From: an uncultured Eubacteriales bacterium
GTDB taxonomy: Bacteria > Bacillota > Clostridia > Oscillospirales > Oscillospiraceae
DNA length: 13,271 bases
Direction of reading: 5' to 3'
Assembly: GCA_900553135.1 (NCBI GenBank)
Contig: USCO01000051.1
Location: 1-13,271, forward strand
Positions 1 through 6,049 of the stretch are shown one piece after another. How positions within the stretch are numbered: the stretch's first letter is position 1; each line of letters starts with the position of its first letter. Both the position numbers and the translations under genes were made by a program. A model generated the notes under the pieces. It was not told the DNA's origin and searched no databases. It saw only the letters and a list, made by a program, of their open reading frames with translations.

Positions 1-217
1 TGGCATAAAATGCAATCACCGCCTCAGGGGTGTTCAGGGATAAAATGGTCACCAAATCCCCTGACTGCACGCCAAGCGCCCGCAGCCCTGCTTCCGCCCG
101 AAGAATCTCCAGAAAGAAGGCGGCGAAGGTAAGACTTTGGTCCCCGCACCGCAGGGCAACTGCCGGCTCCATACCGGCCGCCCCTTCCCACAGGTCCTGA
201 TAAAGGGTCTTTTTCAT
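1..217 (-). CDS. AMP-dependent acyl-CoA synthetase/ligase, N-terminal fragment (partial, runs off the left edge)
   Basis: Only the first 72 codons lie in the window; the rest is beyond position 1. Residues about 29-72 match the N-terminal opening of the ANL (acyl/aryl-CoA synthetase, NRPS adenylation) superfamily: LTFAAF, then a helix, then GLRALGVQSGDLV and LSLNTPEAVIAFYA, corresponding to the family pattern of a Gly-Val, Gly-Asp-x-Val and Asn-x-Pro-Glu run. Such enzymes activate a carboxylate with ATP to an acyl-adenylate and usually transfer it to CoA or a carrier protein. The AMP-binding and catalytic motifs are outside the window, so the substrate cannot be judged. The ATG at 217 overlaps the stop of the SecB-like gene as ATGA, so translation is probably coupled and the two form one operon. 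The family call is fairly sure; the exact activity is open. Confidence 0.75.
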   Translation of the reverse strand, partial: MKKTLYQDLWEGAAGMEPAVALRCGDQSLTFAAFFLEILRAEAGLRALGVQSGDLVTILSLNTPEAVIAFYA

Positions 218-669
218 TCCAACAGCGTCAGTTTGGGCCCCCCGTCGGGATTCCGGTCGTTGTCTGGGCCGCCCTTCTTATTGATGGCAATGTTGTTCGG
301 ATCAATGGGGACCTTCCGCAGCATCAATCCGGGAACCCCCGAGGCAGCAGCCAGGCTGGCACACTGGGACTGCATGTACGGAAAAAGCTGGTCATAGACC
401 TCCCCATGCACTTGGCGCTTCACCTCGTCTGTCGTCGCATTGGAACAGTTGAAAATACCCACCAGTTCCACTGTCATGGTAAACTTGCCTCCCACAAATT
501 CCTTATCCCGGAGGGTTTGCTGAAGCTTTCCCACGCAGCGGCTGCCGTCGGAGGAAAAACTCACGTTGAGGGAAAATGAACTGTCCAGCTGAATTTGGCC
601 CGATTTCTCTAATTTATTGCTCAGGTGGATCTCCTGCACTTTTTGTGTGACTAATGTTGCGTTTGCCAT
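214..669 (-). CDS. SecB-like protein-export chaperone family protein
   Basis: This 151-residue protein resembles SecB, the homotetrameric chaperone that keeps secretory precursors unfolded and passes them to SecA. The clearest match is residues 95-123: LFPYMQSQC, then a helix, then GVPGLML and PID, which align with the LFPYAREL...FPxLxLxPVNF segment of classical SecB. Residues 63-75 (TMTVELVGIFNCS) fit the preceding beta strand with its Gly-Ile-Phe turn. The Gly/Pro/Asp/Asn-rich tail (about 133-148) is not typical of SecB. The length is close to the 150-170 residues usual for the family. AAAGGA lies nine bases before the ATG at 669. It overlaps the downstream acyl-CoA ligase by 4 bases. Canonical SecB is proteobacterial, so in a clostridium this is more likely a specialised SecB-like protein with a dedicated client. 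The fold assignment is likely; the role is inferred. Confidence 0.65.
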   Translation of the reverse strand: MANATLVTQKVQEIHLSNKLEKSGQIQLDSSFSLNVSFSSDGSRCVGKLQQTLRDKEFVGGKFTMTVELVGIFNCSNATTDEVKRQVHGEVYDQLFPYMQSQCASLAAASGVPGLMLRKVPIDPNNIAINKKGGPDNDRNPDGGPKLTLLE

Positions 670-711
670 AACTCCAGATCCTTTCTTCCGTTGTCAATCG
701 GTGATGGCTTT

Positions 712-741
712 ATTATAGTACAGCAAGGGCCGGAAAGTCCA
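712..741 (-). promoter_or_regulatory. Candidate sigma-A promoter for the secB-like/ligase operon
   Basis: On the minus strand TATAAT (717-712) is a perfect -10 box. TGGACT (741-736), 18 bases upstream, is a four-of-six match to the -35 consensus. Transcription would start near 705 and leave a leader of about 35 bases before the SecB-like ATG at 669. This is inferred from pattern only. Confidence 0.45.
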
Positions 742-798
742 GGCCTTTCTTTTTGGCGGCGGGCTGTTGTAGAAGCCAAACATCTTTTTGCCTCTCTT

Positions 799-827
799 GA
801 ATAATTCTGCCAGGAAAACACACAATA
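799..827 (+). promoter_or_regulatory. Candidate sigma-G (forespore) promoter for spoVAD-spoVAE
   Basis: GAATA (799-803) matches the sigma-G -35 pattern. After a 17-base spacer, CACAATA (821-827) differs at one position from the CATAATA-type -10. The predicted start near 834 leaves a leader of about 26 bases before the TTG at 860. spoVA operons are transcribed by sigma-G in Bacillus and Clostridium, so position and sequence agree. It also implies that spoVAD is the first gene of its transcript here. Confidence 0.45.
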
Positions 828-859
828 AAGGCACAATCCAAATCAAGGGAGAGAATGCT

Positions 860-1885
860 TTGGACACGAAAAAACTTGGGCGGCAGACCGTCCGCCTCAC
901 TTCCCCTCCCTCCATTGCCGGCTTTGGCAGTGCCGTAGGGAAGAAAGAGGGACAAGGTCCCCTGGGCCGCTGCTTTGACTTCGCCAGCCAGGATGACAGC
1001 TTCGCTGAAAAAAGCTGGGAGAAAGCAGAGACGGCAAGGCAGAAGCAGGCCCTTTCCTATGCCCTGGACAAAGCGGGGATTTCATCCGATCAATTGGACT
1101 ATGTCTTTGCCGGAGACCTGCTGAATCAGTGCATTGCCACCTCCTACTCCCTCCGGGCACAGAACGCCCCTTTTTTCGGCCTATACGGCGCCTGCTCCAC
1201 CATGGCGGAAGGGATGTCTCTGGCGGCCATGCTGGTGGACGGCGGCTTTGCTTCCTACGCAGCGGCTCTGACCTCCTCCCATTTTTGCTCGGCGGAGCGC
1301 CAGTACCGCAACCCCCTGGAGTACGGTGGGCAAAAGCCGCCCACTGCACAATGGACCACCACAGGGTCCGGCGCGGTCATTCTGTCCCGCAAAGGAACCG
1401 GTCCCTTTATTACCCATGTCACCACAGGCAAAGTTGTGGACAAGGGGATTACCGACGCCAACAACATGGGGGCCGCCATGGCCCCCGCCGCCTGGGACAC
1501 CATCCGCACCCACCTACAGGACACCGGCCGCGCTCCCGCCGACTATGACCTCATCATCACCGGAGATCTGGGGGACTGCGGCAGCCGGTTGCTCCTGGAG
1601 CTGGCCCGCCGGGACGGCGTGGACCTGGGGCGCAACCACTCCGACTGCGGTCTGCTCATCTACGACCGCAAGCGCCAGGATGTGCACAGCGGGGGCTCGG
1701 GCTGCGGCTGCTGTGCCAGCGTGCTCACCGGGTATCTGGTCCAGGGGCTGCGCCGGGGGGCCTGGCAGCGCATCCTGTTCTGCCCCACCGGAGCCCTCCA
1801 CTCCCCCACCTCCGCCCTTCAGGGGGAGTCCATCCCCGGCATCTGCCACGCGGTGGTCCTCACCGCCCAGCGTCCATCTTCATAA
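860..1885 (+). CDS. spoVAD: Stage V sporulation protein AD (SpoVAD)
   Basis: SpoVAD is a soluble, thiolase-fold component of the SpoVA channel, which imports Ca-dipicolinate into the forming spore and releases it at germination. Hallmarks are IAGFGSAVGKKEGQGPLG near the N terminus, then FAGDLLNQ, FFGLYGACSTM (Cys112), DGGFASYAAALTSSHFCSAERQYR, and PPTAQWTTTGSGAV. With the chosen start the protein is 341 residues, close to the family norm of about 338. The start is TTG at 860, because AAGGGAGAG lies eight bases upstream and the protein then begins MDTKKLGRQTV, as in homologues. The open frame extends back to an ATG at 788, but that added peptide has no family resemblance. spoVAE follows after 19 bases. 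The usual upstream partner spoVAC is absent; the next gene upstream is divergent. Confidence 0.95.
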   Translation: MDTKKLGRQTVRLTSPPSIAGFGSAVGKKEGQGPLGRCFDFASQDDSFAEKSWEKAETARQKQALSYALDKAGISSDQLDYVFAGDLLNQCIATSYSLRAQNAPFFGLYGACSTMAEGMSLAAMLVDGGFASYAAALTSSHFCSAERQYRNPLEYGGQKPPTAQWTTTGSGAVILSRKGTGPFITHVTTGKVVDKGITDANNMGAAMAPAAWDTIRTHLQDTGRAPADYDLIITGDLGDCGSRLLLELARRDGVDLGRNHSDCGLLIYDRKRQDVHSGGSGCGCCASVLTGYLVQGLRRGAWQRILFCPTGALHSPTSALQGESIPGICHAVVLTAQRPSS

Positions 1886-1904
1886 GAAAGGAGAGGGTTC
1901 TCTC

Positions 1905-2261
1905 TTGCAGTATCTCAACGCCTTTCTCTGCGGCGGCATTCTATGCGCCCTGGGGCAGCTGCTCATTGACAAGACCAGCCTGACCCCCGCCAAGATTTTG
2001 GTGAGCTATGTGACCACCGGGGTGCTTCTGGGTGCCCTGGGTCTCTACCAGCCCTTGGTGGACTGGGCGGGGGCCGGAGCCACCGTGCCCCTCACCGGCT
2101 TTGGCTATGCCTTGGCCAAGGGGACCCGGGAGGCGGTGGCCGACAAGGGGCTATTGGGCGCTCTGTGCGGCGGCCTGGGGGCCTGCGCCGCCGGGGTGGC
2201 CGCCGCCATTCTGGCCGGTCTTATTGCCGCCATCCTCTTTCGCTCCCGCCCCAAGCGTTGA
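1905..2261 (+). CDS. spoVAE: Stage V sporulation protein AE (SpoVAE)
   Basis: This is a small hydrophobic membrane protein of 118 residues, the usual size for the SpoVAE subunit of the spore dipicolinate channel. It has about four membrane segments separated by short loops. The N-terminal stretch (YLNAFLCGGILCALGQLLID) and the later PLTGFGYALAKGTREAV are characteristic of the SpoVAC/SpoVAE family, and the C terminus is short and basic (FRSRPKR). The start is TTG at 1905, with AAGGAGAGG (1888-1896) eight bases upstream. The frame is open far upstream but there it only shadows spoVAD. It is the second gene of the spoVAD transcript, and a GC-rich hairpin follows directly. Its similarity to SpoVAC raises the question whether it covers both membrane roles here; that is inference. 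Confidence 0.92.
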   Translation: MQYLNAFLCGGILCALGQLLIDKTSLTPAKILVSYVTTGVLLGALGLYQPLVDWAGAGATVPLTGFGYALAKGTREAVADKGLLGALCGGLGACAAGVAAAILAGLIAAILFRSRPKR

Positions 2262-2266
2262 TCTGC

Positions 2267-2310
2267 GCCCCGCCCGGAACCGGCTTCCGGGCGGGGCCGT
2301 TTGTCATCCT
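2267..2310 (+). terminator. Rho-independent terminator after spoVAE
   Basis: A 13-base-pair stem of GCCCCGCCCGGAA (2267-2279) and its complement (2285-2297) encloses a five-base loop. It begins six bases after the spoVAE stop. The T-rich tail is interrupted (GTTTGTCATCCTTT), so termination may be imperfect. Confidence 0.75.
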
Positions 2311-2350
2311 TTAAAATTTTCTTATGGGGCGTAGAAGCGGGAATTTAGCC

Positions 2351-2379
2351 TTGTTTCTTCCCTGCTTCCGTGCTATACT
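2351..2379 (+). promoter_or_regulatory. Sigma-A promoter P1 of uppP (extended -10)
   Basis: TTGTTT (2351-2356) and TATACT (2374-2379) are separated by 17 bases, and TGC directly before the -10 gives an extended -10 element. Transcription would begin near 2386, about 80 bases before the uppP ATG. Confidence 0.6.
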
Positions 2380-2407
2380 TTCCAATCGGTCCATTGTTCT
2401 CCCCTGG

Positions 2408-2436
2408 TTTTCAACCGGTTATTCCTATCATATACT
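2408..2436 (+). promoter_or_regulatory. Possible second sigma-A promoter P2 of uppP
   Basis: TTTTCA (2408-2413) and TATACT (2431-2436) are 17 bases apart. The start would lie near 2443, just upstream of the AAAGGAG ribosome binding site (2451-2457). The -35 is weaker than that of P1, so this one may be secondary or not used. Confidence 0.35.
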
Positions 2437-2464
2437 GACAAATGGATCGGAAAGGAGTTTTGCT

Positions 2465-3319
2465 ATGCTGTTGCTGGAACTGCTGAAATCCCTCTTTCTG
2501 GGTGTGGTGGAGGGCATCACCGAGTGGCTGCCCATCAGCTCCACCGGACACCTCATTCTGGTAGACGAGTTTATCAAGCTCAATGTCTCCACCGAGTTTA
2601 TGGATATGTACCGCTACGTCATTCAGCTGGGCGCTATTCTGGCGGTGCTGCTGCTGTTCTTCCACCGGCTCAATCCCTTCTCCCCCCGGAAGTCCTCTCT
2701 GCAAAAGAATCAGACCTGGACCCTGTGGGGCAAGGTGGTGCTGGCCTGTATTCCCTCCGCCGTGGTGGGCCTACCCCTGAACGACTGGATGGATGAGCAC
2801 CTGATGAATCCCTGGGTGGTGGCTGCCGCCCTCATCGTTTACGGCGTGGGCTTCCTGGTCATCGAGAACCAGCGCCGCACTCCCGCCATCCGCCGCACCA
2901 GCGATCTCACCTGGCAGACCGCTCTGCTCATCGGTCTGTTCCAGACCCTGTCCATCATCCCCGGTACATCCCGCTCCGGCGCCACCATTCTGGGCGCCAT
3001 CATCATTGGCTGCGCCCGCCCCGTGGCCGCCGAGTTCTCCTTCTTCCTGGCCATCCCCACCATGGTGGGCGTGAGCATCCTGAAGCTGGGCAAGTTCTTT
3101 GTAGAAAAGCTGGCGGCGGGAGAGCCCTTCTTCACCGGCGAGGAGGCCGCCATTCTGGCAGTTGGCTTTGTGGTGTCCTTCCTGGTGTCTGTGGTGTGCA
3201 TCCGCTTCCTTATGGACTTTGTGAAGAAGCACGACTTCAAGATCTTCGGCTGGTACCGCATCGTGCTGGGCATTCTGGTGCTGCTCTTCTTCGGCATCCG
3301 GGCCCTGGTGGCGGCCTGA
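2465..3319 (+). CDS. uppP: Undecaprenyl-diphosphatase UppP (BacA)
   Basis: This integral membrane phosphatase converts undecaprenyl pyrophosphate to undecaprenyl phosphate, recycling the lipid carrier for peptidoglycan and other wall polymers; overexpression gives bacitracin resistance in other bacteria. Both signature motifs are intact. Residues 16-30 read EGITEWLPISSTGHL (catalytic Glu16, Glu20 and His29), and IPGTSRSGATILG contains Ser169 and Arg170, equivalent to the essential Arg174 of E. coli. Several hydrophobic helices follow to the C terminus. The length of 284 residues is typical. ATG at 2465 is chosen because AAAGGAG ends seven bases upstream and the protein starts exactly where homologues do. 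The gene is monocistronic, with its own promoter and a strong terminator. Confidence 0.96.
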   Translation: MLLLELLKSLFLGVVEGITEWLPISSTGHLILVDEFIKLNVSTEFMDMYRYVIQLGAILAVLLLFFHRLNPFSPRKSSLQKNQTWTLWGKVVLACIPSAVVGLPLNDWMDEHLMNPWVVAAALIVYGVGFLVIENQRRTPAIRRTSDLTWQTALLIGLFQTLSIIPGTSRSGATILGAIIIGCARPVAAEFSFFLAIPTMVGVSILKLGKFFVEKLAAGEPFFTGEEAAILAVGFVVSFLVSVVCIRFLMDFVKKHDFKIFGWYRIVLGILVLLFFGIRALVAA

Positions 3320-3334
3320 CCGCACCTATACGCA

Positions 3335-3382
3335 AAAGCGCCCCGGCATCTCACATGAGATGCCGGGGCGCTTTGATTTCTC
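3335..3382. terminator. Bidirectional terminator between convergent uppP and kinase-like gene
   Basis: A perfect 19-base-pair inverted repeat (AAAGCGCCCCGGCATCTCA, 3335-3353, and its complement 3356-3374) has only CA between its arms. It carries T runs on both sides: GCTTTGATTTCTCTTT on plus and GCGCTTTTGCG on minus. It lies between the stops of two convergent genes and can serve both. Confidence 0.85.
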
Positions 3383-3422
3383 TTTCGCTGTAATGCCGTT
3401 TCACTTTACAGTATATTTTCTC

Positions 3423-4001
3423 TCAGTACAGCCCCTGAATGAGCTCCGCGCATTTTTCGATGCCCAGGGTGGCGCTGTTGAGGGTGATATCGTAGTTCTG
3501 GGCGCTGCCCCATTTCAGGTCGGTATAAAACCGGTAGTAGGCCGCCCGGCGCTTGTCCTTATCTTTCAAGCGCTGCTGGGGAGACTCCTCCCGCTCCCCG
3601 TACACCTCCACGATACGCTTGGCCCGGAAGCCCATATCGGCGTGGATGAACACCCGCAGGCAGTCCGCCTTGTCCCGCAGGATATAGTCGGCGCACCGGC
3701 CCACGATGACACAGGGCCCCTTTTCCGCCAGGTCGGTGATGATCTGATATTGGATCTTCCAAAGGTAGTCGGCGTTGCTGGGTCCCCCCTTCCGATGGGA
3801 GAAGGCGGAGGACCAAAAGCCCCCGGGGGCGTACTCCCCCGCCTCCTTGATATAGTCCTGATCAAAGCCGCTCTCCTCGGCCACCTGCTGGATCAGTTCG
3901 CTGTCATAGCAGGGGATATTCAGGGCCTGGGCCACCTTTTTTCCAATGGTGCGGCCTCCGCTGCCAAATTCACGGCTGATGGTAATGATGCGGTGTTTCA
4001 T
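3423..4001 (-). CDS. Cytidylate kinase-like family protein
   Basis: This 192-residue P-loop protein belongs to the cytidylate kinase-like family common in clostridia. Residues 9-20 (SREFGSGGRTIG) form the variant phosphate-binding loop seen in that family. GRCADYIL (101-108) and the C-terminal pattern WGSAQNYDITLNS (164-176) are its other conserved marks. It differs from true CMP kinase (Cmk), which has a canonical GPxGxGK(S/T) loop, so the substrate is not certain and Cmk function should not be assumed. The start is ATG at 4001, since AGGAG lies ten bases upstream and the protein opens MKHRIITISREF as in relatives; an earlier in-frame ATG at 4079 lies inside the MATE gene. It follows the MATE gene by 40 bases with no terminator between, so it is probably the last gene of the efflux unit. 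Confidence 0.85.
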   Translation of the reverse strand: MKHRIITISREFGSGGRTIGKKVAQALNIPCYDSELIQQVAEESGFDQDYIKEAGEYAPGGFWSSAFSHRKGGPSNADYLWKIQYQIITDLAEKGPCVIVGRCADYILRDKADCLRVFIHADMGFRAKRIVEVYGEREESPQQRLKDKDKRRAAYYRFYTDLKWGSAQNYDITLNSATLGIEKCAELIQGLY

Positions 4002-4041
4002 ACTGGATCTGCTCCTTTCAAGCCGGGCGGATACGCCCAAA

Positions 4042-5202
4042 TCATTTGCCCTCGATCTCCTTGAGCTGCTTTCTCTCATAAATCAGCAGGCCCACCGACA
4101 GCAGGAAGGCCAGACCATCGGCCACAGGGCCGGTCCAAAGCACGCCCACCACGCCCAGGGCCTTGGGCAGGAGGATGGCCGCGGGCACAAAGAAGATGAT
4201 CTGACGGGCCAGGGACAAAATGGCCGACTTGCCCGGCTTGCCAACTGCCTGGAGATAGACGGCCACCACCGTCTGGAAGCCGGTGAGGGGGCACAGCAGC
4301 AGGAAAATGCGGAAGGCCATGACAGCAAACTCGTTATACAGCCATTCCTCCGAGCCAAACAGGGAGACCACCGACATGGGGGCAAACTGGAAGATCAAGA
4401 AGGCCACAATGGCCACCACTTCCGAAACCACCAGGGCAATATCCAGGGCTTTCTTCACCCGGGTAAAATTCTTGGCCCCGTAGTTAAAGCCGATGATAGG
4501 CTGGGTGCCCACGGCGATGCCCACCAGGATGGAAATGAGGATCTGGTTGACCTTCATGACGATGCCGGTGGCCGTCATGGGGATCTCAGAGCCGTAGACG
4601 GACAGGGCGCCGTAGGAGACCAGCAGGTTGTTGGTCAGGGCCATGACGATGGTGATGGCAAACTGGGTGATAAAGCTGCTGACGCCCAGGCTCAGCACAT
4701 TGCGGCAGATCTTTCCGTGCATGCGGAAGGCGGAGCGGTCCAGACGGAAGGGTTTAAACCGGAACAGGTAGGATACCGCCATAATAAAGGTTGCGATCTG
4801 GCCGATGACCGTGGCGATGGCAGCGCCCCGCACCCCCATGTGGAACACAAAGATGAACACCGGGTCCAGAATGGTGTTGACCACCGCGCCAAGAGCCATG
4901 GACAGCATGGCATACTTGGGGCTTCCGTCGGCCCGGATCATGGAGTTCACCGCGCCGGGGATCATCATAAAGGGCAGGCCCAGGCCGATGATGGTGCCGT
5001 ATTCCAGGGCGTAGTCCCGCAGGGCATCGGCGGCGCCGAAGAGGGTGAGGATGGGATCAATGAAGATGAGGAACACCGCGGCCAGCACGATGCTCACCAC
5101 TACCACCATGGCAATGGCGTTGCCCACGCCCCGCTTGGCGTTTTCCATGTCCCCCTCGCCCAGCTTCAAGCTCAGGTAGGCCGCGCCGCCGTCGCCGATC
5201 AT
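4042..5202 (-). CDS. MATE family efflux transporter, C-terminal 386-residue part (frame broken from its N terminus)
   Basis: This is the main body of a MepA-like multidrug and toxin extrusion transporter, a cation-driven exporter of cationic drugs. It begins MIGDGGAAYLSLKLGEGD, which in intact relatives directly continues FPITIIALAxAL at the end of the second helix. The rest carries the expected ten or so membrane helices and family features such as the ADGSPKYAM loop and QPIIGFNYGAKNF. Joined to the 72-residue fragment upstream, the total of about 458 residues is normal for MATE. A single base is missing: GCCTGATG stands where GCCCTGATG would keep the frame. The ATG at 5202 overlaps the TGA of the upstream piece as TGATG, which could permit re-initiation, but no ribosome binding site is obvious. 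It may be a pseudogene, a sequencing indel, or a genuine two-part gene. Confidence 0.8.
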   Translation of the reverse strand: MIGDGGAAYLSLKLGEGDMENAKRGVGNAIAMVVVVSIVLAAVFLIFIDPILTLFGAADALRDYALEYGTIIGLGLPFMMIPGAVNSMIRADGSPKYAMLSMALGAVVNTILDPVFIFVFHMGVRGAAIATVIGQIATFIMAVSYLFRFKPFRLDRSAFRMHGKICRNVLSLGVSSFITQFAITIVMALTNNLLVSYGALSVYGSEIPMTATGIVMKVNQILISILVGIAVGTQPIIGFNYGAKNFTRVKKALDIALVVSEVVAIVAFLIFQFAPMSVVSLFGSEEWLYNEFAVMAFRIFLLLCPLTGFQTVVAVYLQAVGKPGKSAILSLARQIIFFVPAAILLPKALGVVGVLWTGPVADGLAFLLSVGLLIYERKQLKEIEGK

Positions 5203-5420
5203 CAGGCACAGGCCAGGGCCACAATGGTGATGGGAAAGACGGCGTTGGTGGCTCCATTGCCCAGATAGCCCACGCCCCAGCCAATGAAGATCTGGTCCAC
5301 GATGTTGTAGAGGGAGTTGACCAGCAGGGAAATGACGCAGGGCACGGCAAATTTTACGATCAGCCGCCCAATGGGCTCGGTTGCAAAGGGACTTTTACTG
5401 TCTGGCTTTGTTTTTTCCAT
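5202..5420 (-). pseudogene. MATE transporter N-terminal 72-residue part, ended early by a frame change
   Basis: Residues 16-70 contain the classic MATE opening: PIGRLIVKFAVPCVISLLVN, then LYNIVDQIFIGWGVGYLGN, then ATNAVFPITIVALACA, covering helix 1 and most of helix 2. The frame then stops at TGA (5204-5202), one base out of register with the remaining 386 residues. The start is ATG at 5420, with AAGGAGAGG six bases upstream. The gene has its own promoter and a MarR-type palindrome immediately upstream, so expression and regulation look intact even though the reading frame does not. I see no slippery heptamer or structure that would support programmed -1 frameshifting. Loss of one C from a three-C run is the simplest explanation. 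Confidence 0.75.
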
Positions 5421-5440
5421 AGGAAACCTCTCCTTGCTTT

Positions 5441-5470
5441 ATTATGTAACTAGTTACCTATTTGGAGCAA
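5441..5470 (-). promoter_or_regulatory. MATE promoter with MarR-type operator palindrome
   Basis: GTAACTAGTTAC (5446-5457) is a perfect 12-base palindrome. On the minus strand it lies between a weak -35 (TTGCTC, 5470-5465) and a -10 (CATAAT, 5446-5441), overlapping the first base of the -10. Its minus-strand extension TAGGTAACTAGTTACATA recurs almost exactly in the marR promoter. A repressor bound here would block RNA polymerase directly. Confidence 0.7.
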
Positions 5471-5512
5471 AAAACAGGCAGTGCACCGGGAACACTCCTC
5501 GGCGCACTGCCT
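5465..5512 (-). terminator. Rho-independent terminator after marR
   Basis: Read on the minus strand, AGGCAGTGC (5512-5504) pairs with GCACTGCCT (5484-5476). The stem is extended by a CCG/CGG pair inside, and TGTTTTTTGC follows directly. It separates marR from the MATE gene, so the latter relies on its own promoter. Confidence 0.8.
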
Positions 5513-5533
5513 TTGGAATTCAGTTGTGGGGCG

Positions 5534-5974
5534 CTAAATCCCGTCGATCCGGTCCAGCAGCTTGTCGGCCAGGCGGAGCAGGGTCTCCTTCTCCTCCTGG
5601 GAAAAGCCGGTGCACAGCTGGCTGAGCACTTCGGCATCCTGGGCCAGGATCAGGTTGTGGATGCCCCGGGATTTTTCCGTGCAGGTGATCTTCTTATACC
5701 GCCGGTCCCGGGCGCTGGGCACGCACTGGATAAACCCCTTGGCCTCCAGGCGCTGCAGCAGCTTGGTCATGGCGGGATGGGTCACGTGCTCGATGCGCTC
5801 CAGGTCGTTTTGGTGGATCTCGGTCTCCCCCGCCGCCTCCAGGCGGCTCACCGAGCCCAGCACCCGCAGCTGCACCGACGTCAGCCCCATGGCGCTGGCC
5901 TTTTCGTCCATCTCTTTCCGGAACGCCCGGTTGATAATGGCGATCTTCAGTCCAAAGGGCATCGTCCCCGGCAT
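5534..5974 (-). CDS. MarR family transcriptional regulator
   Basis: This 146-residue protein has the MarR layout: a dimerisation helix at the N terminus, a winged helix-turn-helix in about residues 33-97, and a long C-terminal dimerisation helix. The recognition helix falls around 63-79 (HVTHPAMTKLLQRLEAKG) and the wing is marked by SARDRRYKKI, with the Asp90-Arg91-Arg92 triad conserved across the family. It most likely represses itself and the adjacent MATE exporter, because almost the same palindrome overlaps both promoters, and it would be released by a ligand such as an exported drug or phenolic compound. The start at 5974 follows GGAAGAGGTGAG; a second in-frame ATG at 5962 is possible and would remove four residues. 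A terminator follows the gene. Confidence 0.92.
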   Translation of the reverse strand: MPGTMPFGLKIAIINRAFRKEMDEKASAMGLTSVQLRVLGSVSRLEAAGETEIHQNDLERIEHVTHPAMTKLLQRLEAKGFIQCVPSARDRRYKKITCTEKSRGIHNLILAQDAEVLSQLCTGFSQEEKETLLRLADKLLDRIDGI

Positions 5975-5990
5975 CCTCTCACCTCTTCCA

Positions 5991-6036
5991 ATTAGGTAAC
6001 CAATTACATATTAGAGCCCTTTTCCCATTTTGTCAA
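5991..6036 (-). promoter_or_regulatory. marR promoter with MarR-type operator
   Basis: On the minus strand a consensus -35 TTGACA (6036-6031) lies 17 bases from the -10 TAATAT (6013-6008). TAGGTAACCAATTACATA (5994-6010 and flank, read on plus) overlaps the -10 and differs by only two bases from the copy in front of the MATE gene. This indicates autoregulation. It is one of the strongest promoters in the window. Confidence 0.75.
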
Positions 6037-6049
6037 GGCCGTCTCCCGG

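Noticed and set aside
670..859. Remnant of spoVAC upstream of spoVAD
   Set aside because: None of the frames in this 190-base gap resembles the SpoVAC membrane segments. The gap is explained by two divergent promoters and leaders.
788..859. ATG start of spoVAD at 788
   Set aside because: It would add 24 residues with no similarity to SpoVAD and would overlap the proposed promoter. The TTG at 860 has a well-placed ribosome binding site and gives the family length.
5195..5215. Programmed -1 ribosomal frameshift in the MATE gene
   Set aside because: Restoring the frame needs a -1 shift, but the sequence TGTGCCTGA has no X XXY YYZ slippery heptamer and I see no obvious downstream structure. A simple one-base loss is likelier.
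3946..5268. Plus-strand His/Gly/Asp-rich open frame opposite the MATE gene (440 residues)
   Set aside because: It looks like a His-rich metal-binding protein, but it is an antisense translation of the MATE helices and spans from the kinase gene across the MATE frame break without regard to gene ends.
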